Shown piece by piece: positions 7,683-14,110 of a stretch of 20,817 bases of DNA (position 1 is its first letter; every line of letters starts with the position of its first letter). The DNA is from Arcticibacterium sp051269965. Lineage in GTDB: Bacteria; Bacteroidota; Bacteroidia; Cytophagales; Spirosomataceae. A program made the translations under genes and the position numbers. The notes beneath the pieces were generated by a model. The model was not told where the DNA came from, did no database searches, and worked only from the letters and a program-made list of their open reading frames with translations. The DNA lies in contig JBNMFK010000022.1 of NCBI GenBank assembly GCA_051269965.1, positions 1-20,817 on the forward strand, in the 5' to 3' direction.

Positions 7683-9521
7683 TTACTCTACAGTAACAGA
7701 TTTAGCAAGATTCCTTGGCTGATCTACGTTTCTCCCTCTTAATACCGCGATGTAATACGCAAGTAATTGCAACGGAACGGAAGTAAGAAGTGGAGAAACT
7801 ATTTCATGGCATGCGGGAATAGAGATGGCAAAATCTACCATTTCTCTTAAGGCCTCATCACCTTCATTAATGATTGCAATTACTCTCCCTTTTCGAGCTT
7901 TAACTTCCTGAATATTTGAGACAACTTTTTCATAAGAACTATCTTTAATGGCCAAGAATACTACAGGCATATCTTCGTCAATCAAGGCAATGGGTCCGTG
8001 TTTCATTTCTGCTGCTGGGTAACCCTCAGCGTGGATATAAGATATTTCTTTTAGTTTGAGGGCACCTTCAAGAGCTACGGGGAAATTTAATCCCCTTCCC
8101 AAGAAAATAAAATTTTGAGCAAAAGTAAATAGCTTTGAAATATCCTTTATTTCGTCTGCTTTGGCTAAAATATCCTCTATTTTAGTAGGAATAGCGGCGA
8201 GTTCTGAAAGCAGTCTTCTGTAAAGTTCGTCTGTAATGGTTCCTTTCTGCTTGGCAGTGGCTATCGCTATCATGGATAAAACAGTCACCTGAGCAGTAAA
8301 TGCCTTCGTACTTGCTACCCCTATCTCAGGGCCAGCGTGGGTATAAACTCCAGCATCGGTAAATCTAGATATGGAAGAGCCAACTACATTACAGATTCCA
8401 AGGACAGTGGCTCCACGTTGCTTGGCCAATTCTAGAGCAGCCATGGTATCGGCTGTTTCTCCAGATTGCGATATAGCAATGACGAAATCACCCTCTTTTA
8501 TGATGGGATTTCGATATCTAAACTCAGAAGCATATTCAACCTCCACATTTATACGAGCTAGTTCTTCAAAGAGGTATTCACCCACTAATCCAGCATGCCA
8601 TGAAGTGCCGCAAGCTACAAATACGATTCTTTTGGCTTTAGAAAGATTCTCTAAATGATCTATTAATCCACCTAACTGAATATGAGAAGTAGAGACATTT
8701 AGTCTTCCCCGCATACAGTCGGCAATTGATTTTGGTTGTTCAAAAATTTCTTTAAGCATAAAATGCTCAAAACCGCCTTTTTCAATGGACGCAAGTTCTA
8801 ATTCCACGGTTTGAATGAAAGCTCCTTTTTTCACATTCTCCAAGCTCTTAACAGACAATTCTCCTTTGTCTACCACAGCTATGTCATAGTCGTCCAAATA
8901 GACTACTTCCTTGGTAAACTCAATAATTGGTGTGGCGTCTGACGCAAAAAAGAATTCATTTCTACCTACTCCAATGACGAGCGGACTTCCTTTTCTGGCG
9001 GCTATGAGTTGTTCTGGTTTATCTTTGTCAATGATAATAATAGCATAAGCTCCCACTACCTCTAAAAGGGCTAACCTTACGGCCTCCTCGGTATCGCAAA
9101 CCTTCTGCGATTTAACGTCCTCAATGAAATTAATGAGTACTTCTGTATCAGTCTCACTAACAAAAATATAGCCTTTGTTAACTAAAGACTTTTTAAGTGA
9201 AGCATAGTTTTCAATAATACCATTGTGGATGATTGCCAAGCTTTTACTTTGGGAGAAATGTGGATGAGCATTCACATCGTTTGGCTCACCGTGAGTGGCC
9301 CATCTAGTATGTCCTATTCCTATTGTGGCATGTAATTCTAGGTCTTTTATTTCGGCCTGTAGATCAGCCACTTTCCCTTTTTTCTTATATACTTTCAGTT
9401 CATTCCCATTTAGAAGAGATATTCCTGAACTGTCGTAACCTCTATATTCTAATCTTTTGAGGCCTTTGATTATTAGTGGAGCTGCTTCTCTATGTCCTAC
9501 GTAAGCTACAATTCCGCACAT
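7683..9521 (-). CDS. glmS: Glutamine--fructose-6-phosphate aminotransferase (isomerizing)
   Basis: GlmS makes glucosamine-6-phosphate from fructose-6-phosphate and glutamine, the first committed step to UDP-GlcNAc for peptidoglycan and LPS. The 612-aa protein is full length. The N-terminal glutaminase domain begins MCGIVAYVG, with Cys2 as the nucleophile, and includes YRGYDSSG and HTRWATHG. Two SIS sugar-isomerase domains follow, with CGTSWHAGL and SQSGETADT in the first and EGALKLKEISYIHAEGY in the second. The C-terminus, QPRNLAKSVTVE, is the canonical sugar-gating tail. It lies 39 bp downstream of the DUF4270 lipoprotein gene and directly upstream of panC. No glmS ribozyme is expected in this lineage, and the short spacer leaves no room for one. 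Confidence 0.98.
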   Translation of the reverse strand: MCGIVAYVGHREAAPLIIKGLKRLEYRGYDSSGISLLNGNELKVYKKKGKVADLQAEIKDLELHATIGIGHTRWATHGEPNDVNAHPHFSQSKSLAIIHNGIIENYASLKKSLVNKGYIFVSETDTEVLINFIEDVKSQKVCDTEEAVRLALLEVVGAYAIIIIDKDKPEQLIAARKGSPLVIGVGRNEFFFASDATPIIEFTKEVVYLDDYDIAVVDKGELSVKSLENVKKGAFIQTVELELASIEKGGFEHFMLKEIFEQPKSIADCMRGRLNVSTSHIQLGGLIDHLENLSKAKRIVFVACGTSWHAGLVGEYLFEELARINVEVEYASEFRYRNPIIKEGDFVIAISQSGETADTMAALELAKQRGATVLGICNVVGSSISRFTDAGVYTHAGPEIGVASTKAFTAQVTVLSMIAIATAKQKGTITDELYRRLLSELAAIPTKIEDILAKADEIKDISKLFTFAQNFIFLGRGLNFPVALEGALKLKEISYIHAEGYPAAEMKHGPIALIDEDMPVVFLAIKDSSYEKVVSNIQEVKARKGRVIAIINEGDEALREMVDFAISIPACHEIVSPLLTSVPLQLLAYYIAVLRGRNVDQPRNLAKSVTVE

Positions 9522-9560
9522 ATTATGGCAGTTTGAATTAAACTTTAAAAATATAAAATT

Positions 9561-10928
9561 CTATTTAGCTGTATAGTAAATCTCTAGCTTAAAGTCTTTA
9601 AGCACTATCCGATTAAAATTACCATTAAAAGCTAAAGCACCACCTGCTTGCGTTCCGCTCGGAATTCCTGCTATCAATATCACACCATTATCTGGTCGGT
9701 TTTGTGAAGTAATGGATTGTAAATAGGGTGTAATATCGAGGGAGAACGAGTTGGTACTATCTACATAACTGCTAAGAAATCCTGTAGTGGCATTAGCCGT
9801 ATAATTCACATAATTATAGTCTGAGTTTATACGAGCCACGGTCTGATTTTCGTTTAGATTGACCAATGTCATGTAAGCCGAAAGAGGTATCCCAGTGGTA
9901 AACGTATTTGTATCTGCCTTGAAAATTAAATTAGCTCTTCCCACGAGTGGGTTTTTTAATTGGCTAAGCCCAGGAAATGTTATTCTAGCCGCTGTTCCAT
10001 TTCCTGCTTGAACGTAAACATGTCCATTTGTCTTATCACTTGATAAACTCTGTGTTTTACTATTTAAAGCCGCAAACGCAGTTGAAGACCGGTCTGTAGT
10101 GATTTGATTAAACCGACCAGCGGTAAATTCAAATTGATATCCATTAGAAAAAGTTGCACCAGGTTCGTGATAGTATATAGTTAAATCTGAGAAGTTGCCA
10201 GTTGAAACCGAACCTAAATTAAAAGAGACCATCGACTCTCCAGTGTTAGCTCTAGCCGACAATCTGAATCCAGGAAATGCTGCAATGAAGTTTTCTGTAT
10301 CCATAGATTCATCACCGTTGGCAAGTGCCCTTAGTTCCTCGACGATGGTATCAGGTAGTTTAATTCTAACATAAAATAAAGAATCACCTAGAGGGCTAAC
10401 CATATCGGACTTTCTCAGTGTTCTTGAAGCCAATATTTCGGGATTATAAGGCACTTCCTGATCATAATTATAATTCTGATCGGTTACTAGAGCGTTCGTA
10501 AGTCTTGTGACTTCTAAAGTGAGGTCGGGAAGAGAGTCTCCATAAGCCCTGCTATCATTGTTAATGACTCTTATAGTTACGGAGTCAATGATTGCAGTTG
10601 AACTCAGTATAAAAGGTGAAACTTCCTGCTGGAAACTAGCAGGGTTAGTTGCAGTTCTTAAAGTAGGCTGCAGATAAGCGACAGAAGATATTTTACCAAA
10701 AACAGGGTCAGTGTATGAGCCGACAAAGGCTAAGCTCTGATTTGAGGTAATCGCCGAGTCCATGAGGTATGTACTCGTTGATAGAGATAGGGTATCACTG
10801 AAAAACGTTTGATTTTGGCCGCTTCCTGTTCCAGGATAACCAATATCAGTGGGATCTTCACATGAAAAAAAGAAAGCGGAAGCCAGTACAAGTACTGAGT
10901 TCCGCAATAATTCAATCTTATATAGCAT
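9561..10928 (-). CDS. DUF4270 family lipoprotein
   Basis: This is a 455-aa predicted lipoprotein. From the chosen start (MLYKIELLRN) a hydrophobic signal ends in FFFSC, with Cys23 as the lipidation residue, followed by EDPTDIG. That opening is typical of Bacteroidota DUF4270 proteins. The rest is rich in Ser, Thr and Asn and predicted beta-strand, fitting a periplasmic or outer-surface domain, with no catalytic motif that I recognise. In-frame ATGs at 10985 and 10979 would overlap the upstream glgA-like gene and put extra polar residues ahead of the signal, so 10928, five bases past the upstream stop codon, is preferred. Placement between the glgA-like gene and glmS is an arrangement I recall from this phylum and suggests an envelope role. 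The molecular function is unknown. Confidence 0.88.
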   Translation of the reverse strand: MLYKIELLRNSVLVLASAFFFSCEDPTDIGYPGTGSGQNQTFFSDTLSLSTSTYLMDSAITSNQSLAFVGSYTDPVFGKISSVAYLQPTLRTATNPASFQQEVSPFILSSTAIIDSVTIRVINNDSRAYGDSLPDLTLEVTRLTNALVTDQNYNYDQEVPYNPEILASRTLRKSDMVSPLGDSLFYVRIKLPDTIVEELRALANGDESMDTENFIAAFPGFRLSARANTGESMVSFNLGSVSTGNFSDLTIYYHEPGATFSNGYQFEFTAGRFNQITTDRSSTAFAALNSKTQSLSSDKTNGHVYVQAGNGTAARITFPGLSQLKNPLVGRANLIFKADTNTFTTGIPLSAYMTLVNLNENQTVARINSDYNYVNYTANATTGFLSSYVDSTNSFSLDITPYLQSITSQNRPDNGVILIAGIPSGTQAGGALAFNGNFNRIVLKDFKLEIYYTAK

Positions 10929-10932
10929 AAAA

Positions 10933-11742
10933 TTACTTCGCCAATTCTGTGTATAATTTAAAAAAAGTTTCAGTGACATTTTCATCTCCTATCAAAGCTT
11001 CAATTTGCTTTTCTGCTGTTTCGTTTACAATATTATCAACGTTCGCGTCTAGGTTTTCATTAGCCTTAACTACCACATCTGCGTACTGGCAACCTAGTTT
11101 AATGAATCCACTAAAATCTCTAGACCTTAGGTTGGCTAAGTTTTCATCAGATATATCTAACATCTTAGCCTTTGGAATCATGTCCGTAGTAAACTTATGG
11201 TCGAACACATTATTGTAAACGGTGAAAATAGATTTTGTATTCTTAAAGATGGGATCATTTTTGTATGTCGTCTTCAAATAAAGAGGTACTAAGGCTGTCA
11301 TCCAGTCTGTACAATGTACCACATCAGGAGACCATCCTAACTTTTTAACAGTCTCTAAAGCACCTTTACAGAAAAATATAGCGCGCTCGTCGTTATCATC
11401 ATAGAAAGCCCCTTTTTTATCAGTAAAGACATATTTTCTATGAAAGTAGTCTTCGTTGTCCAAGAAATATACTTGAAGCTTTGCAGAAGGAATGGAGGCT
11501 ACTTTAATGATCAATGGTTTTTCTTCGTCGCCAACAGTGATGTTTATTCCAGATAATCTTACTACCTCATGTAGTCTATTTTTCCGCTCATTGATGGTCC
11601 CAAAGCGTGGCATCAGTATTCTGATTTCCATACCTCTTTCTTGCATTTCCTGAGGTAACTTTTTTGTAAGTGTGGCTATTTTCGAAAGTTCTAAAAAAGG
11701 ATCAATCTCACTAGTAATATAGAGAATACGGATTTTACTCAT
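10933..11742 (-). CDS. Glycogen synthase-like protein, N-terminal GT5 domain only, probably non-catalytic
   Basis: The 269-aa protein matches the N-terminal Rossmann domain of GT5 glycogen/starch synthase: ILYITSEIDPFL at the N-terminus, DNDERAIFFCKGALE (116-130), WSPDVVHCTDW (137-147) and SIFTVYNNVF (171-180). True GlgA is about 480 aa with a second GT-B domain, which is absent. The KTGGL loop is replaced by E18-L-S-K-I, and the conserved HAHDWH reads HCTDWM, so the catalytic histidine position is Thr145. Glycogen synthesis is therefore unlikely. The C-terminal 60 residues are helical and acidic. I recall similar one-domain proteins in other Bacteroidota, so this is probably a conserved variant rather than a broken gene. 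It heads the glgA-like/DUF4270/glmS/panC/ytxJ operon. Confidence 0.88.
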   Translation of the reverse strand: MSKIRILYITSEIDPFLELSKIATLTKKLPQEMQERGMEIRILMPRFGTINERKNRLHEVVRLSGINITVGDEEKPLIIKVASIPSAKLQVYFLDNEDYFHRKYVFTDKKGAFYDDNDERAIFFCKGALETVKKLGWSPDVVHCTDWMTALVPLYLKTTYKNDPIFKNTKSIFTVYNNVFDHKFTTDMIPKAKMLDISDENLANLRSRDFSGFIKLGCQYADVVVKANENLDANVDNIVNETAEKQIEALIGDENVTETFFKLYTELAK

Positions 11743-11769
11743 TTAATGACTTTATTTTGTTAAGTATGG

Positions 11770-11782
11770 GGAAGGTCCTTCC
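11770..11782. promoter_or_regulatory. 13-bp dyad in the leader of the glgA-like operon
   Basis: GGAAGGTCCTTCC is a perfect inverted repeat around one central base. It lies just downstream of the -7 box, about where transcription should start, and 28 bp before the ATG. It could be an operator or a small 5' hairpin. There is no homology-based support. Confidence 0.35.
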
Positions 11783-11792
11783 AATTCGGCCA

Positions 11793-11800
11793 CAAAGATA
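11793..11800 (-). promoter_or_regulatory. -7 element of the glgA-like/DUF4270/glmS/panC/ytxJ operon
   Basis: TATCTTTG on the minus strand is an exact TAnnTTTG match, 50 bp before the start codon of the glgA-like gene. The nearest TTG upstream gives a 23-nt spacer, longer than the 19 nt seen at other promoters in this window. No other promoter-like sequence is seen in the short spacers of the operon. Confidence 0.6.
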
Positions 11801-11879
11801 CTAAAAAAAATCGCATACTTTCCCAAATCTATTCTAATAGCTTGGTTTTTAAGGTCTCTATAGACGAATTGTCATTTTT

Positions 11880-13295
11880 TTAAGACTTTAAGTTTTCGAG
11901 GCGAATAAATCCTTTTGCATCTTCCCTCATTTTGAATCCTAAATTTGCCAAAGCCAAGTCCGTTTCTTTTTTTAGAGAGCTATTGCCAGCAATGACCGTA
12001 TCAAAGTATCTCGACAGTTTTTTACCAGTTATGTCAAAGCATATCTTTTGATAGTCGTGATAAGAATAGCCAACGTATGGTTTTCCATAGTTAATCCAGA
12101 GCATTCTAAGGACATCATCTATTCCTTTTTTGTTATTCGTGGCTAGCTGAATTTCATGATGAAGTAACAAGGCTGCCACTGCTCCTTTGTGATAAACGGA
12201 AGCTTTCCTGTTTGGTATTCCCTTTTCATAACCGTCTAGCCAAAGATCATATGAGGACTCTAGTAGTGATAAATCAGCTTGGTCTGCAACTTCAAAGTGC
12301 CTCCTTAGGGTAGTTTCGAGTTCTTTTTGATACTGTTCTTTGCTGAAAACGCCACTTCTATAAAGTATCCAATCGCCATAAAATGTGGTAAGACCTTCTG
12401 CCACAAAACAAGTATTGAAATAGTTTTCTTTACTGTAGTCGTAAGGTAAAAGCTCTTTTGGCCTTATGCGTTTAGCATTCCATGTATGAAATAATTCATG
12501 TGAGGCCAAGCCAAGGAGATCTGGATAAATGGCCTCAAACTCTTTTCCGTCAGGTCCAAGGGTCATCATGGTGGAGTTTTTATGTTCCACGCCGTGGAAA
12601 TAGGGCATAGGCATCATCCAAATCATGAAATGATAGTTTTTTTCTGGAAACTCACCAAAAACAGCGATTTGCTCTTTTGTGAATTTTTTAAAATCAGTTA
12701 AAACCTTATCCCAAGGGACTTCTATTTTGCCTTTAATCCATATGTGGAATGTACTTTCTGAGAGGGTATATGTTTTATGCTGAATCTTCGATGAAATCAT
12801 GATGGGGCTATCTACCAATGCATGAAAGTCGTCGGCATAAAATGTATTTATACCATCTTTTTTTTCGTATTTCATGCCACTTGCAATATCTGTGTTGGCA
12901 TTGAAGTCAATGTGAATCTTACAGGCTTCTTCCTGATGATCTTTCAGATACATGAGGCAATTAATAGGATTGAGGTAAAGGAAAGTATCATTAATGTAGC
13001 TACCGCCAGCATTTTTAATATCAGCATAAAACTCATAGGTCATGGTAAAACTAAGCTGTCCTTTGGATTGAATCACCCAAGTATCTTTACCAATTTTCTT
13101 TACCTTTAAGGGTTCTCCAGACTCGCCGAAAGCCTTAACTTTACGCAGGTATTTTGCGAAATTCTGGATCTCATATCTTCCGGGTCTCCAAGCAGGCAAA
13201 TGAACTGTTTTTACAGAAAGGTTATTGTTTGAAAACAGAGCCTCTATCTTTAGATATTTTGACTTAGCGTCTGTGCATGAAATTTTGTAATTCAT
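11880..13295 (-). CDS. M61 family metallopeptidase lacking a PDZ domain
   Basis: This 471-aa protein belongs to the M61 glycyl-aminopeptidase family. The N-terminal beta domain (1-170) contains LPAWRPGRYEIQNFAKYL (33-50), the family signature. The catalytic domain has PYFHGVEHKNS (231-241), the zinc site H266-E-L-F-H270 followed by TWNAKRIRP, and the third ligand E300 in VAEGLTTFYGD. The site looks intact. There is no signal peptide, so the protein is probably cytoplasmic. Typical M61 proteins are around 600 aa and end with a PDZ domain; here the protein stops at LANLGFKM plus a short tail, where the PDZ would start. It is transcribed away from rpmH. No terminator stands out before the next gene. 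Confidence 0.9.
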   Translation of the reverse strand: MNYKISCTDAKSKYLKIEALFSNNNLSVKTVHLPAWRPGRYEIQNFAKYLRKVKAFGESGEPLKVKKIGKDTWVIQSKGQLSFTMTYEFYADIKNAGGSYINDTFLYLNPINCLMYLKDHQEEACKIHIDFNANTDIASGMKYEKKDGINTFYADDFHALVDSPIMISSKIQHKTYTLSESTFHIWIKGKIEVPWDKVLTDFKKFTKEQIAVFGEFPEKNYHFMIWMMPMPYFHGVEHKNSTMMTLGPDGKEFEAIYPDLLGLASHELFHTWNAKRIRPKELLPYDYSKENYFNTCFVAEGLTTFYGDWILYRSGVFSKEQYQKELETTLRRHFEVADQADLSLLESSYDLWLDGYEKGIPNRKASVYHKGAVAALLLHHEIQLATNNKKGIDDVLRMLWINYGKPYVGYSYHDYQKICFDITGKKLSRYFDTVIAGNSSLKKETDLALANLGFKMREDAKGFIRLENLKS

Positions 13296-13309
13296 TCTGG
13301 TTTTGACTT

Positions 13310-13339
13310 TTGAAATAAAGAATTTAATATGTACTTTTG
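13310..13339 (+). promoter_or_regulatory. Promoter of rpmH
   Basis: TTG (13310-13312), a 19-nt spacer and TACTTTTG (13332-13339) match the Bacteroidota housekeeping promoter exactly. The following CACTC is typical of ribosomal-protein promoters in this phylum. The predicted transcript start is about 35 nt ahead of the rpmH ATG at 13382. Confidence 0.8.
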
Positions 13340-13381
13340 CACTCCCAAATTATAGGAAAGGACAAAAATAATTGAATTAGA

Positions 13382-13537
13382 ATGAAACGTACATTCCAGC
13401 CGTCAAATAGAAAGCGTAAGAACAAACATGGTTTCCGCGAGCGTTCTGCCACAGTAGGTGGAAGAAAGGTTATAAAAGCCCGTCGTACAAGAGGAAGATG
13501 GAAGCTGACAATTTCTGACGAAAAGACGCATAAATAA
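13382..13537 (+). CDS. rpmH: 50S ribosomal protein L34
   Basis: This 51-aa, highly basic protein of the large ribosomal subunit has the L34 signature MKRTFQPSNRKRKNKHGFR at the N-terminus, then GGRKVIKARRTRGRWKL. The length suits the Bacteroidota form, which carries a short C-terminal tail (SDEKTHK). It is flanked by its own promoter upstream and a hairpin terminator downstream and precedes rnpA, the classic bacterial order. The call is certain. Confidence 0.98.
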   Translation: MKRTFQPSNRKRKNKHGFRERSATVGGRKVIKARRTRGRWKLTISDEKTHK

Positions 13538-13564
13538 GGATTAAAGTATCATAAGGTCTATATG

Positions 13565-13590
13565 AGCCACCCCATTTTGGTGGCTTTTAT
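13565..13590 (+). terminator. Rho-independent terminator after rpmH
   Basis: AGCCACC (13565-13571) pairs with GGTGGCT (13579-13585) around a 7-nt loop and is followed by a short T run. It separates the rpmH transcript from rnpA, or attenuates read-through into it. Confidence 0.8.
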
Positions 13591-13646
13591 TCGTTCCCTT
13601 CGTCTATCGAAAAATTTGATATTCTTATTGAATTCGATTGTAAATG

Positions 13647-13654
13647 TAGCTTTG
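13647..13654 (+). promoter_or_regulatory. Possible -7 element overlapping the rnpA start
   Basis: TAGCTTTG is an exact TAnnTTTG match, with TTG at 13628-13630 and a 16-nt spacer, which is short. Its last G is the first base of the GTG start codon. If active, the transcript would begin inside the annotated first codons and favour the TTG start at 13669. If not active, rnpA relies on a promoter further up or on read-through from rpmH. Confidence 0.35.
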
Positions 13655-14016
13655 TGTTAGAACAATCTTTGTCAAAGTCAGAACGGCTCTGTCACATTAA
13701 GGTGATAGAAAGTCTCTTTAATAGAAAGAATACCGCAAATAAAAGCAAATCAGCGTATCCAATCCTTCTGATATACCAGGCTGAAAGTATAATTTCACGT
13801 TCACCAAAAGTTTTATTTTCTGTACCAAAACGGAAATTCAAGAGGGCTGTAGATAGAAACCTCATTAAAAGAAGACTAAAGGAGGCATATCGTCTTCATA
13901 AAAAGCTCTTATCAAGCAATCATGACTTGAATATTGCCTTTCTTTATACCGCAAAAGAAATATTGGACTATCGGAAAATTGAAAATTCAATGCAACAATT
14001 GGTATCCGAAATTTAA
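13654..14016 (+). CDS. rnpA: Ribonuclease P protein component
   Basis: RnpA is the protein subunit of RNase P, which trims the 5' leaders of precursor tRNAs together with the M1-type RNA. The 120-aa protein has LSKSERLCHIKVIESLF at the N-terminus and the RNR signature RAVDRNLIKRRLKEAYR (64-80), the RNA-binding motif. The start is a GTG at 13654. A TTG at 13669 (reading MSKSERL) is an alternative, because a perfect -7 box, TAGCTTTG, ends on the first base of the GTG. The gene lies downstream of rpmH and its terminator, and 94 bp before the S41 protease. Confidence 0.95.
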   Translation: MLEQSLSKSERLCHIKVIESLFNRKNTANKSKSAYPILLIYQAESIISRSPKVLFSVPKRKFKRAVDRNLIKRRLKEAYRLHKKLLSSNHDLNIAFLYTAKEILDYRKIENSMQQLVSEI

Positions 14017-14110
14017 TGTCGCATCGACGAAAGACTTAGGTTGATTTTGCGTTTTACAAACAGAAATTAGTAAGTCAAAAGGTTGACATTTTGACATAGA
14101 TTCCAATCAA

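Noticed and set aside
9522..9560. Space for a glmS ribozyme or riboswitch ahead of glmS
   Set aside because: Only 39 bp separate the genes, too short for the ribozyme, which is in any case known mainly from Gram-positive bacteria.
10929..10985. Longer N-terminus for the DUF4270 protein
   Set aside because: It overlaps the end of the glgA-like gene and puts polar residues before an otherwise normal lipoprotein signal; the start at 10928 sits just past the upstream stop codon.
12822..13109. Plus-strand open frame of 95 codons inside the M61 gene
   Set aside because: It is antisense to a protein with an intact zinc site and family signature; there is no independent support.
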